This document shows, piece by piece, positions 42,501-57,700 of a DNA stretch of 64,000 nucleotides. This DNA comes from Chrysomallon squamiferum. Lineage: Eukaryota; Mollusca; Gastropoda; Neomphalida; Peltospiridae. A program made the position numbers and the translations under genes. The stretch is from assembly GCA_012295275.1 (NCBI GenBank), contig CM022665.1, positions 30,135,457 through 30,199,456 on the forward strand, written 5' to 3'. A model generated the notes under the pieces. That model saw nothing but the letters and a program-made list of their open reading frames with translations. It searched no databases and was not told where the DNA came from. Numbering within the stretch: the first letter of the stretch is position 1; every line of letters begins with the position of its first letter.

Positions 42501-45500
42501 AATATACTATTGTCCTAAAAACTGATTTTCATTTATATAATTTTGTATTAAGAAAATTGAGTTAGGAAGAAAAATATGTTGTGATTCTCTACGAATGATA
42601 AAATGTTTCTTTGACAAATTAGTAAGAGACTGTTGTATCTGTTTTATGTTTTCTGATAACACCATTTGACTTCATATTTCTTGAGAATTTTCTTGAGAGA
42701 TTATGAGTACGGTACATTCATCACACATGTCAGACTAATAGAAAATGTTCCCATGATAGTTTCTAGCAAAGTATCCAGTCTTAAACAGTGACAGTTTAAA
42801 ATTACTTTTCTCAAATATTATATAAAAAGTTCTTCAAATGATAATTAATTTTATGTTGCATTATTTTTGTACATGAACTTTAAAAAAATAAATTAAAAAA
42901 ACAAACACATTTTCATCAAAGTACTAACATTTTAATATGACATACATATGTATGTGTGCATGCATATGTATATATACATACATATATATATATTTTATTT
43001 ATATATATATATATATTTTATTTATTTATTTATTTACTTCCACAGTTATGTACCATTATAATTTGTAGACTTTTTGACAAAAGTTGTATTGATTCAAATG
43101 TATGTGATTTTCATGATTAAAGTTGTTGTTAGGGATTTGTATAGTTGTAAAAGTTCTGGTACAGATGAAGCACATTTGAAAACAAAATTCTGAGACATTA
43201 TTAATATGATCAAAAAATTAAATGGTTGTGAAGGAGGTTGAAATTATTTGACTAAAGTCAGCTAAAATTGTATACTGTATGTATGTGAAAAGTGTGAAAA
43301 GAAATGAAAGAAAATTTTTATGAGTGACTTAGTAAACAAACCAGTGATCTGTTTTGAACTTGTTTTTTTTAACTATACTGAATATTAAAAAATATTAAAG
43401 TATCAGTCAGTATTATTATTAATGAGGGAAAAAGATTTAGCATTTTTACACTTTTCTTATTAGCTGTGGGTAAGCTGTTGAACTGGGATGCAGTTGCAGT
43501 ATCAGTTAACCTTGAGACCTATAACTTAAACCAGTTTTCCTCTGAGGCTTTTATTACTGTCAGAGATTAGTTCTGTACATCACATATAATATATGATGTA
43601 CAATGTTACTGATTCTGATTGCCAAAATAAAGAGAAAAAATATTTATTACTTTAAATATAAATCTTTAATTTTAAAATAAAACATTTTAACTGTAATTTA
43701 AAATACATATATATATATTTTTTGAAAATAGAAATAATGTAAAATAATTGCTTCCTTACCTTGTGTGAAGTTAGTTCAGAAACTTAGTCTTTGTTGTAAT
43801 GACTCTTAACATGAACAGTGGAGTTGAATAGTGGTAATGAAAATCTCTGAAGGTGGTATCACCATGATGATGTCTCAGTGAGAATTAGCACTGTAAGTTA
43901 TCACACTGCGACTCAGTAATTTCTTATTAACACTGAATACCAAGCTCTTGTCTAATCTGCATTGTAACCAATGGGACAAATGTCACTTGTGTCCATGCAT
44001 CCTGATTTCTATCAAATTGCAAACCATCCTCTTGCCATTATGCACAGCTCTTGCCAAAGCATCCTCTCTCCTGAGTGCAGACAGCAAACACCGCTGTGCT
44101 GCAGTTAAACACTTTGTCAGAGTTAATCACATGAAGCACACACATTGACCTATTCTGTACCTGTGTTCACTGAATTAAAGTAATCTACATTATTGGGCTT
44201 TTTAATAAAATATGTGTGTTGTTATAAAGACTGTCTTTTTTTTAAATTCCTGGTCATCATTTTGATCAAATGATAAATGGTGTACTGATGAATGTAAATG
44301 TTGTTTTATTTAGTTGTAACTGATGTGTGGATGTTGATCATTATTTGTATTGATGCAAAATAATGTTTTCTTAGTCATGAGATAGCAGTAAACTGAAATG
44401 TTAAAATGTATACATACATACATATGTGGATTGAAATGCTTTAGGTATAAATTAAACTCTTCAGTCAACTGAAGATTCAAGCGATGTACATTTGACCAAA
44501 TCTGTTCATGTATTGGATGACTGGTGAGATAGTGTGAATATACAGAGGATATAAATCAGCATTTATCCATCTTTAAGTAATAACTTAGCATTACAGGTTA
44601 AGCTAGCCTTATTCAACATTCATTTTGCCAGAACCTTTTTTTCATTTTGGTATGTTTAGAATTTAGAATTTAACAAGATACTCAAACAAAGTCATTCAGA
44701 CATAAATGTGAAATGTATTTACATTTCATATACAGCTTATATAACAATATAGCCTGCATGTTATATTACATAATTTGTTTGATATGTGCACATTAAACCA
44801 GTTAAGTCTGCTTGAATTAAGTTTTTATTTTGGAATTTCTTAAAAGGAATGCTTGATCACCATTTTAGAACATTGTTATACCTGGCAACCCAAAATAAAT
44901 TTTTTTTTGCTGAAATTCCATTTACATTGTTTATTGTTATATACCATGAAAGTATATGTATTCACTGTCATTTTAGTGTCATGAAGAGTTGACAATTATT
45001 AATATGAATATTGTTTTATCAATTATTCCTATAGATGCAAAAGCAATTTTATTTAGACAGGTTATATTTTAAGTGTTTGTATCTGTGTATGCATATTTAT
45101 GTATTTATGAATGTGTATGTGTATATATATGTATATGTAATTTTAAGTTTAATACTTTAATTCAGCAAAATATGTTACCTTCAGAGACTAAATACTCAAA
45201 ACATAAATTTTATTCAAATACTCCACTTGGCCTATAACAAATTACTGTTGTAAAATCTTGTTAGTTATTATCAGTAAAATCAGAAATATAACAGACCACC
45301 ATTACATCATTATTACAAATAATGAATAATTCTGTAAGATGCAAAACAACGTTTCATAATTAAGTTTGATTAATCACTGGAATCCTTATAAAATAAATTG
45401 ATTCCAGTTAGAAACACAACAAAGGGAGTAGTGCATGTGATGCAGGCAATTAAAGATTTCATTCAAGTTTCATTGCTTGCATTTGTAAAGATGCAGAATA

Positions 45501-46809
45501 TTGAAACAACAATATAAAACAACAGAAATATTGACCTAGAAGTTGTTATTCATGTTTTTCATATACTGTGAAACAAAATATAATAAACTGCTGTTTAAAA
45601 TCTTAATGTCTTCTTAAATGAAATTCTAGTAAAACTGTTCATATGATAAATTTGGTCATACATTTTTTTAAATGATATTTCAATCATACTTATAGTCCTA
45701 TAGATCTGATGGTATTTTAAATTCTTGGTATTTGTTATTTTGACACTCCTTCCACTTTCTGAAATTTGTATCATCATGTGAAAAGTTTATTTTGTTAAAC
45801 TGTCAGTATTTGAAACATAGCTCTTTAATATACTTTTCTTGTAGATATCTATTCATAGTCCTAGTTCAGTTTTTTGTTAATTATTGTTGTTGATACCATT
45901 AATATAACCTTACATTTTAATCACATCTGGCATAAAGTCATTTTTTTTATATATATATATATCATTTTAAATGAAATTTTAATAAGACTTGACATAAAAG
46001 TACACTGGCTATTTTCATTTTCTTAAATATTATTTTAATCATACTTGTCATATAACAACTAATTTGGTGATATATTTTCCTAAATCTTATGATATCTGTA
46101 ATTGTTTGTATCATGGTGAAGAGATATTGATTTCCTTAATGCCACTTGCAGACGAGGGTATATTTCACCAGTTAATAAGTTGTCCATAGCGAACCTGTTA
46201 CAAGCAGCATCTCCAAACGAAACTGACTCGTTCACACTTACGAAAGATTACAGAAAATTTCAATCAGCGACTAATAATGTTTTCCACCTTCTTATAAGGA
46301 CACTGTATCCCTAGAGTTGCTTTAGCATTGTCAGGATTTAAGAGATAATTTGTGGTTAACTCCCTTGGCAACAGCTTCTAATTGTGAACATGAACAGATT
46401 TGCATGAAAACAACAACAGGGCATTACAAGTATCTGTTTCACAATGCCGGTAACAGATTCATTCCAGTCTGCTTTCCACACTCCTCTGTGCATATTTTCA
46501 CCTTTTTCCATAACGGGTGAAAATCGTTCACATGGAAAGTTCAATTATTTAAATACTTAACAAGTTTTTTTCACAGAAGTGTAGGTAGTCCAAGACCAAA
46601 CCTATACTTGTTTTATTTTATTTTTGACATTAAGAAAATCCTTGATTTACCATGTTAGTTACCACATTTTTTACCCTTTGATGCACCCTCATGATTTAAA
46701 GTAAATAAGTAAATAAATAAGTAAAGGAATAAATATGAATTCCTTTTCAACATTTTTAAAATTTATTATTTTCAGTTGAAAGCTAAAATGATATGTGTGT
46801 GTATGTGTG

Positions 46810-46879
<70 letters not shown>

Positions 46880-48768
46880 AATACACACACAAACACAAAC
46901 AGAAATAAACACAGACAAACTTTTTGATTTTATTGACATTAAACATTATTAAAGATATGATTGTGAAATTTCCAGTGAAATGCTGTTCTGTCAAAGAACT
47001 TGTTGAAAAATGCCTCAAGGTTAATGGAGAGCACTTTCAATATCATTTGGAAACACCCACAATGCATTATAAACCTTTTCTAAATATTTTAAAAATAACT
47101 ATGTATATATCTGTTATCAATCATACATTGCCCAGTTACTTAGGAACAACCATGTATTTCTGAGGTAAATAAAACATTATCTTTCTAATACAGGGATCCA
47201 AAATATCATCCTAATGACATCAAAAGTAATTTGATTGATTGATTTATTTATTTGTTTAAAATTCATTGACAATATTTTTTTGTCTTTCAGATTCACCTTT
47301 TCAAATAAGTCTGCATCACTTTGATGATGTCAGCAACACCTCTACAAAATGTATTCTGCTTGATCACATACCACACAACAACAACGCTACAGTCAGCAAA
47401 GGATGTAAGGTTTGTACCTTACTTTATTTTTCATCTTTCCCACAGTTCCATCCTGTTGTAATCACAGTTAGCTTGCTGCCTCTATTTGACTGAACCATCT
47501 AATCATTTTGAAATAGACATAATTTTATTTGGGAAGTTGTTTTATTATTATTAATCTTTTAATTTAATTTTTATTTTAAGTGTATGACTGTCATTGCCAG
47601 TCTCTTTAAAAAAATAAATAAGCTTTTATAAATGGTTTTACTAACTGATGAAACACAACTAATTTACATTTTCACAAAACGAATGCTAGATATAAAATGT
47701 TTTTGTTATGTACATCTTCCAACCAGAAAAAAAAAAAAAAATATATATTATTATATATAAATATAAAAAATAATAATAAATTAAAATTAATAGATTAAAA
47801 AACTTAAATAGGACATTTTTAAAAAGTTGGATATATTATTATAATGTTTGTTATGGCACAACAATTTCAAGACAAATTTCTTTTGTGAATAATATCGTAT
47901 CTTAAAGTTTGTGCAAACAATATCTGAAAAGCAGATTGATAAAAATTTATTACATTATTTATGGCTGATGCCTTCCTTGTAAATAAAACAGATTGAATTG
48001 TTCTAACCATGTCTGAAATGATGGAGGCTTACAGTAAAACAAGCAGTTTATTTGACAGATTAATGTCTCAGAAATCAACTCCCTATGGTGGCACTGACCG
48101 AATTTCTTAATAAATCTTGTAAATGTAGTACTCTTTCTACTCCCACTTCTTCGTTGTTTGGCTGGTCTTGCAGATGTTGTGTTTAGTTAATTATCTAAAG
48201 TTTTACAATTCAATCAGAAATTACTCTGCACTTGACCATTACTTTGAGGTTTTTATGGGAAGTTTGGGTGGGGCAGTTTGACCTGTATTCTTTAATTTTC
48301 TTTTCTTTTTTTCTTTTTCTTTCATTAAATTCAGCAATTAGTTCAATGCATGCACGCTCTCTCTCTCTGTCTGTCTCACACACACACACACACACACACA
48401 CACATGAGAAAAATGATTAGCAATATTATAAATTTACTGTAAAAGAAAATTTCTGAATTTTTAACCTGAAATCAGATGGGATTGAACTCCCGTATCATTT
48501 GTCAGTGTAAGTGAAAAGTGTAGCTGTTGCATCATTGATTGCATTACAGAGTGAAAGTTCAGTGCAGTGATATCAAATTGCTTAACATTTTTTCTCTTAT
48601 TCAGTTTTTAAAAAGTAAACTGATGAGAGTACACTTGTTAATAGAATGTCAAAGATGATGTTTTTCATGTTTTAATTTTGATCGTGTACAGGAAAATCAC
48701 GGATATTGGATACATTTGACAAAATTACATTATTATTGAGCTGAAAAATGAAAAAGATTAACAAAATG

Positions 48769-48803
<35 letters not shown>

Positions 48804-51800
48804 AGTTATTAGTTTTGGTCAAATGGGATTGCAGCTCAAAACTGTGCTGATAGAGTTTGGTGTTTCCAAAATTTGATAATCCACTTCCCACCACTGAGTG
48901 GGTAAATAAAGTAGGAAATGTTGTATATTATAATCCTAATACTTAAGAATTAAGTAGGTTTTAAGTGGAGAATTAAAAAAGGTATAAAATCTCAAAATGG
49001 ATATTTGTTTTGCACGAGTGAAGGTGTTGCTTCATAGCATCAAAACACATGGTGCGACTAATCCATGATTTTCACATATACCAACACAACTGGTAATTTT
49101 TACATAGTCAGTGTCTTTAAAGTGGATTTATTTTATAGTCTTAGAGTCTTCAAGTAGTAAAAAATAACAAAACTGCAGTACAGGTCCAGTGATGCTGAAA
49201 TAAAAAACATTGCCTAAAGATGGTTTTATCACAAATTAGGTTCAAGTAACGTCTCATAACTCTTTAATTTAACACAGTTACTTTTTCTTTTTCTTCTTTT
49301 TTAAACTTTTTTTTTTTACTCTTTGGAAATAAAGGACATATAAAAGACATATATATTCTTGTAAAAGACATATATATTCTTTAAGAATTTGTATTTTATC
49401 CAATCAAACAGTTGAGATTCTACTAAAGGTTATTGTACACTCACTCTGCTGCTTTCCATTTCAACAAATACAAATAAAAAATTCCTTGTTTGTGTAAAAA
49501 TAATCCAATGAACCAGTACATGACCTTTGTCAAATCATTCTTACAAAATCTTATAAAATCAAATATTACTAGGTTAAATTGTTTAATACAGATAGACTGA
49601 TCTTTGTATTTGTTTCTAATTAGTGAACAAAGAACAGCAAAATAAAAGAAAAATTAAAAAATTAATTAAGAATCCATATTTTTATAACTGAGACTTGGAT
49701 GCAGTAATTATTATAATTAAAAAAAAAAAAAAAAAAAAATAAGATGAATTAATCACCATTAATTTCGTAATAAATATTTTAAATATATATATATATTTTT
49801 CATTTCATTTCTTTCTCTCATTTTTGGCAGCTGTGTATGATAAACTGATAATATGTTTCAATTCAGTTTTCATTAAATAAATATTAAAACAATACATTTC
49901 AAAAAAAAAAAATAATAATGATAACAATAATAATAATTATTGTTTCTGTTACTCATAAAATTGTATGTCAACAAATAGCTCAGTGCTTCATTTAATTATT
50001 GACTGAGTGCACAAACTTGTACAAGTTTCATTGTTCACTGAAATTTGTCCAAGCCTGTTAAATTCTGCTCTATAATAGTTGTTTTATACATTAAAAAGAA
50101 AAAAAAAAAAAAAAAAAAAAAAATGTCTGTAACAAAACTTAGAAATTGTGTTTATATAATTGTCAATTTGTATCAGTTTACTGCTGGAAGCATATACAAG
50201 GTTTCGTTTTCATTAAGTGTGTACCAGGTTGATTTCCACTAGCACCTGACTAGTTTTAACTGTTAACTATCTCCACACAGTTCATTAACAGTTTGATGAA
50301 GCATTCCTAAGGAACACACATCACAAACTGATTTTAAGAGATTTTTTTTATTTAATTACCAAAGCTTAGATAATATTGATAACTAATATAGATGATGTGA
50401 TTAATAATATTAGTGTTTTTTTTTTTTTTTTAATTTAAAGATATCTGAAATTTATTTATGTATTTAATTAATTAACTAAATTATAATTGTTTTTTTTCTT
50501 CAAGAAATATGTTTATGAATTGGATAAGGTATATAATAGTATTTTGGTCACAAGGTCAGTTTTCTTCATTGCTGCTATTGAGTAATTTCCTATTCTAGCT
50601 AGAATCTCTTTTATTAAAGGCAAAAGATAAGTGCTTTCCTGTCAGTCTGAAGGTACATATAAAAGATAATTTTGCTACTGATTGCAAAAGAGTGGCAGTA
50701 TATTCCTGTTCCTGCATGGTCTCATAGATATGGTGCTGTATAACCATATATTAAAGTGTGTTATTTAATAAAATATTTATTCCATTTCCTAATAGAATTT
50801 TGTTCTATAATTGACAGTATTCAGTAAAGAGTTCAGAATTGTGTGGTATTGATATTTTGTAATTATAATAATTAATGAAATTAACTTGAAGAAAATACAC
50901 TGATCATTAAATGTAACCTTGTTACCATTCATAAAAATGTTTCTTTATTAGCTAACTGCTATGGTCTGTCTTCAAAGTAAATCTTTCATTTGCTATAGAA
51001 AATTAAAATTGGCTAATAAACTAAAAACATGCTCTTGATCAGAATAATGTTCTGCAGGGTTACATTGCTTTGTCCTGTTTTAACATAAAAACATGAAGTA
51101 AAGAACTGGTATAAATTTTGATTTGATATCTCTGATTTTTTGTCAATAAACATCTACTTGAAAAATTCCTATCATATGAATATTAGAAAGTTAACTGAAA
51201 AACACATTTTATTAAAGTAATCTGTTTTCCTTTCAGAACATGGACATAAATTAAGTGAAGTTATAAGATTATCAAATTATTTTTCACAAAGCATCTATGT
51301 AAAAGAATGTCACTCAGTATAGGAAAATACATATCAATATTCATTGTTTATATATTCTGTTCTTAAATGTTTTAATTAAATTAACTATGTTCTGCCTGTC
51401 TTACAGATGAATGATTATCCTATAGGTCACTGTGATGGCAGCATTTACTACATCACTGTGAACATACCTGATGTTAACTGTGACAGGTGTTTTCTGAAAC
51501 TTACCTATGTATCAATTGACACAGCTACAGGTATGTATAACTTTGCTTTCTACTCATTCCATTCCATTATTATTATTTTTTTTTATAGTTGTAATATTTA
51601 AAGAATTATAATGTATGTCATACATATCTATTTACCTTTATCAATTGATACAGTACAGGTATGTGTAACTTTAATTTATTTTTTTCTCATTCTATTATTA
51701 TTCTTATTATTTTTATATAGTGGTAATATTTAAGAGGTCTAATGCACATTCTCTTTGTGTATTCAGAGGATGTCCTGCAGATTATTAAAGCTGATTTTTA

Positions 51801-54662
51801 TGTGAATTGTCTTGTAACTGTGACAAGATTAAAATCTGTGTATGTAACATAAGACACTGAGATTCAGTTTCATTTAAATTGATGAAATTAAAAAAAAAAA
51901 AACATTTGAATAAGGGTGATATTTTTATCCTTTTAAAGAAAGTAAACTAAATGCTGATAACTAGATTGGTCTGTTAAATAGTCTTATTCTTCTGATGTCA
52001 CCCTTTAAGATTTTTTCTTCTGAGGATTAGTAAAAGACTTCAGTTACAAATTCCTGTTCATGACTTAGACATACTCAAAGTCACAGAGGTCATCAAACTT
52101 ATAATACCAGCATATTGACCAATACTTGATGCCATCTGAAAAACTATCTCAACATTTTCAGACAGCAAATAAGGCTCAAATGCAGTTGATGCAAGTAAAA
52201 AAAAGTTCAGACAATTTTCTTTCACTCATAAAAAATAGTGTATCAGTGTATTAAGCAGTTTCCATGCAATAAATCCACTTAAACTTTGACAGACTTTGTT
52301 AGACATGTTGTGTACTTAATAATAAGTTGTTACACCCCTTTCTTAAATCTGATAATCAGAACTGTAATTAAAATCAGTATGCATGTATCAGAACAATTTT
52401 TTGGGAGTAAAATATTCAAACAGGTTTAATTAAAAGGTTTTTTTTCAGTTAAACCAGAATTAAGAGAAAACTGGCTTACAGAATGTAATAATTTGTGTCT
52501 GTTAAATACAGTTTAATTCTTTACTTTGCATTATTTATTTTATTTTGTAAATATAATGGAAATGTCAAGAAATCTCTGTTACTTCTGAACCTATGCAGGC
52601 AGATAAATGGTCTTGTACATGTACTTCACTTTATTGAAAAGTTCTAAAAATCTTAACGTTTATGCCATTCAGTTATTAGCCTAAGCTGTTATTTCATTCT
52701 TACAGTTATTATATTCATATAAACCTTTTAAGCATTTAGAACCAGTGTGGTCAGACATATAGAATATATTGTTTAAGATGCTGTTGTTGAACATTTTGAA
52801 GTCTGTTTGAGGCTATTCATGGGTACAGTTAAATGTGACTGACATGGATTAGACCATTCATATACTAATGGGTCTTATCAACATCTACCACTACACGATC
52901 CACAGTCATTTGTTATTTATTTTAGGATTAGACTAAACTCAGCCCTTTTGTTAGCAGCTATGAATGAAAGAGAATAATATCAATTACAGAGCAAAAATGA
53001 AAGAATAGAAATAGAAAATGCTTCTTCATAACCTTTTCCATCACAACACTGATGGACAATGCTAAGATCACTTCAGACATTTCAGGTTTTGACAGAATAA
53101 TTTAATGAAATAGTGACAGCATTAAATTGGCTAGCGATGGCTTTCAATGAAAGTCATTTAGCAGTGAATCCATAAAAGACAGTTGAAATATTTCCTCAGA
53201 GATGAAAAGTGAAGTTTTTATTGATTCTGACACAGAGCCTCATGAACTTAGGTTCAAAATAAAAATGTTTTTTCATTTGTTTACTTCAGGTTTGGTAGTT
53301 CAAGTAAATGAAATGAGGCTTTTCTTCAAATTACTATGTGTCTTATAAAACAACAGCTTTTCAAAGTCTGGGAACCTGCAGGATCAGTTGTCCTCTGTCC
53401 TCTTTTCCCATTTCAACCAGTGTCCCAAGACTGTTTTGTTTGTGTCTATAAATTATAATGTGAACTTTTCTGTTGGAAAATATTTTTAAAATATCTCTTG
53501 TAAATTACTTAATGATGAAACTGGGCTTTTTCTTTTGAATCGATACCTGTCTTGTATGTATATATTATACACACACACACACACACATATATAATGTGTG
53601 TGTGTGTGTGTGTGTGTGTTTGTATGTGTGAATGTGTGTATATATATATATATATATACACATGCAGATGTACATACATATCTACATATATCTGCATGTG
53701 TGTATGTGTGCACATATTTATATATAAATAATTTATTATAACAAATATATGTTAATTTTACAAATTAACAGTCAGAAATAAATATTTACTTTATACATGG
53801 CAAGATGTAAAAATTAAAACATTGTTTATGTTTTTTATTTATTATTATTATTATTATTTTTTATATTGCATAGGAATTTATATACTAATTTTGTTAATAC
53901 ATGAAATATTAAAATAGAGACAAGGAAGAAGAAATTGGATGCATCACCTGCAGAAAACAGACATTGCAAATCAAATTAGTCGTCAGATCTAAGTTATTTT
54001 TACAGTCTTTTTAAGTTTTTTTATTTTTTAATGGTAAATTGGATTATTTTTTTATTATTTAATAATACTGTCATTTCAATACTGACATTTGACCTTCATT
54101 ATTAACACGAAAATAAATTATATATTATCATATTATATTAAATTAAATTATCAGATATTGCCACAAATCATTTATTACATATCACTTGTCTTAGAAATAA
54201 TAGTAGATACAGCTGACTTTTGGGTTCTTTTTACAGAAAATAAAAATTAAAAATGCTCTTAGAATGATTAAAGCAGACCATTATATGTTATATATTTTAT
54301 TTATCTTTAACTTTCAGCCATACTAACCTCTTTGCTGCTGAGACTAAGTGCACACTCTGCTTAGTTCTATTTTCTCATTTTTGGTAGTGCACCCAAATCT
54401 AATATACCATAATGTATAATATTAATCCCTGTGAATTTTGAACACTAACATGTGCATAAGAATACAAATAATTATTAAAAATTCTTAGAAATCTGAGCAG
54501 AACTTGAATACTATAATTGCTTACATTTGGTATCTGACATTTCGAACATTTATAAAAAAACATTGTGTATTGTTATCTAATGGCTATGGTAGAAGTAGAT
54601 GATACCCAGACATCATCATACTGAACCAATGTGATAACCAGAGGTTTTGTTTGCTGACCACT

Positions 54663-54712
<50 letters not shown>

Positions 54713-57700
54713 TTTATTTCTGACTGTTAATTTGAGAGAGAGAGAGTTACAAGGTTTCTATAAAAACAATGCTATGTTTACAGCTAAAACATCCCAGTCT
54801 CAGACTCCAGTTTGTCTTTGAACTTAACGTTTCAATGTCAGTTTCAGATTGCATTGTGGGTTCTGCTAACTGTCTGAATTTTGCTTTTATTCCTCTGAGA
54901 TTTCTTTATGTCCATGTTTATCATGGATTAACAGTGAACATTTTTCAATACATGTCACAGATTCTGCTTTCTGTTAGTGATAGCAGCCATTTCTCAGAAT
55001 GGATTGGTAATGATTATGTTAAATTGCAGAAATGTAAATTTAACTTACACATTTCTTTCTTCATTCAGATCATTATCTCTTTATCAGGTTCAACAGGTAC
55101 CTTTTTCTTTTCTTTTTTTTAAAATTCATTTTAATGCTGTCTTTGAAAATGATAATTTCTGGATTTGTTTGTATAAAATAAATAATATAAAAGATTCTTT
55201 AAAAATGTAATAACAATAACAAAATAACAGTAACAGCAAAACAACCTCAACAAAATAATTAGTATTGGTCTTGATCTGTTTCACACGTAATAGTCAAGTC
55301 CTTTACACTGACTTATTTTGTTTATACCAGATTTTCTTATTAACTTCATTTCTGCATCAAGGTCATGTTGATGTGTAGGTGGCCAAATGTAGGAGGCTTA
55401 CGTAAATACTGAATAAAAGCAATTTGATAATAAAGATGATCCAATGGAACTGTGATAGAAATTCATTATCATGTAATTGCTTAATTCATAATAAGACATG
55501 GGATTATTTTATTAATTATAATGACAATACGAAAGTCACAAATTATTCTTTGTGTTAAATACCATGACATTCAGAGTCTGTGAAACAGAATGTTTTATTC
55601 TTTGTATTATTTACCACGACAGCACCAAATTTACAATGGATTATATTATCAAAATGAAAAAACTATTTGAATGATAAACTAATGTGTTTAGATTAAAAGT
55701 AGAAAAAAAAACAACCATGTGTTTAGACTCAGTGAAATACTGTAGGAATAGATTAGGTTAGGTAAAATGGGCAGTACTGGCAGATACTGTAGGAATAAGC
55801 CTGTCATTAAAGTCAGAATGTGTATTATATCAGCTTAGAAATAGGCATGTGACTAAAGTCAGAATGTGTATTAGATCAGCTTAGAAATAGGCAGGATTTC
55901 TGTAGTCAGAATGTTTAGTAGATCAGCTTAGGATTAGGTATGTGACTAGAGTTAGAATGTATAGTAGTTCAGCTTAGGATTAGGCATGTGACTAGAGTTA
56001 GAATGTATAGTAGTTCAACTTAGGATTAGGCATGTGACTAGAGTCAGAATGTGTAGTAGATCAACTTAGAATTAGGCAGGTGACTATAGTCAGAATATTT
56101 AGTAGATCAGCTTAGGGACAGGCATGTGACCAGAGTCAGAATGTGCAGTAGATCACTATCAGAATAAGCCTATGATAAGGATACGGTTGAATGAATTGAG
56201 TAGATAAATTATTGTAATGGTCTACTGGATTCTTCTAAAAAGTCAAAATAAACACTGTATATTAGACCTTGAATGTTATAGATATGTAAACAAGCATGTT
56301 TATGTTGACATAAAGAAAATGAGAGTGAAAAGTTTGGTTCCAGTCACTGATCATTCTGATATTTAACAGATATATTTATGGTTATGTCTGAGCATTAATT
56401 GCTGTTTTCCCGTGACCATTACTATAAGTGCACTTAGCTTTGATTTGGTTATCATGAATTAAAAGGCTAATGGAACATTAAATTGTGACCTACTGGATGG
56501 ATATTTATAAAGAATAACACTCTAGACTTTATAATAACTGGGTACTGGCTCTGGGCTATTTAGCATCTTAGCATACGTAATAGCCAATATATGATATCTG
56601 AAGCCCTGTTATTCTTTTATTTGTTTTGAAGCACTCATTTTTGGTAATAACAAAGCATTACAATGGAATAACAAGCCTAGGAAGATACTCAAAGCCTGGC
56701 ATTTCTGGTTTTATTTTTATATTATTTTATAAGGAGAAATATTTTAAAAATCCCTACATGATCCCCTAAGTAAATCATCCCAAAGTTGCTATGACTTTTG
56801 TCTACTTCCAAGTAAATTTTAATAAACAAATATAGATATTCTACAGTCCATAAAGTCTAATACAGTATTATACTGCTTTTCATGTAATAGTGTGTATGTG
56901 TGTATGTTTGTGTTTGTGTGTGTGTGTGATTTCTGCTTGTTGTTGTTTTCTTTGTTGTCTTTTTAGAAATAACTTTAAAAAGTATAAGCAATGTATGTTA
57001 TAGTGATTTGTAATATTAAAAAACAAAGGCTTTTAATGAACTGGATATAGACAGTCTGATCTCCAGACATTCCCTAATAATAAATAAATAAGTAAATAAA
57101 TAAAATTAAAATTAATTAAAACCACTAATCTAAAAGATAAAGTTTGAAACTTCATGTAATAAAACATAACTTTTAAGGAATTCTAGCTAATATACAGCTG
57201 TATATACAAAATCAATGAACTTCAACAATTTTTTTAACAGATTTCTATTTTTTAGCCCTTTATAGATTTCTTGCAGATACATAATAGTTTTCCTGTCTGC
57301 TGATGTGGAAGATTTTATGCTCCTAAATTTAATGGAATTTTGTAAAAGTAAAACACATGACTTTTGTTACTTGTTAACTGGTCTCACCTGCTTCATTATG
57401 TTTTTTTGACCTTTCAGTGGTGACAACAAAACAATGTTTTTTTTGTGGAGTAATGAAGCTGTTACTTTGATGAATAACCACATGAAAAAATTCTTTAATG
57501 AAAGTCATTTGTGATGATTACCAGCACAACACCAGATATTGGGAAATTTCTTTTAACAAAGGCCACTTGTCTTGACATTACTGAGTGTTAGGTCACAGAG
57601 AGAATTACTAACAAAAAAACAAAACCAAAAAAAAAACCAACTAAATTTAGTGTATAATGAAACAAAATTGATTTTTTAAAATTTATTACTTTATGTATTG

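Larger units (their letters stand above)
34662..47290 (+). other. Gene 2 intron 2, about 12.6 kb
   Basis: A+T-rich, with few long pure microsatellites until 46.8 kb. It contains a long hairpin (37.7 kb), a degenerate 65-72-bp tandem array (41.4-41.6 kb), a TA/CATA tract (42.94-43.04 kb), a possible SINE remnant (43.46 kb) and a possible transposase-tail fragment (46.95 kb). No other exon was recognised. Confidence 0.75.
47410..51406 (+). other. Gene 2 intron 3, about 4.0 kb
   Basis: Holds poly(A) tracts (48768-48798, 49719-49739, 50093-50122), a CT-CA microsatellite, a tRNA-like remnant and a SINE 3' part. No coding exon is seen. Confidence 0.75.

Noticed and set aside
54769-55122. 117-residue plus-strand ORF in gene 2 intron 4
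   Set aside because: Composition is that of A+T-rich intron; no motif, and it does not fit the phase between exons 4 and 5.
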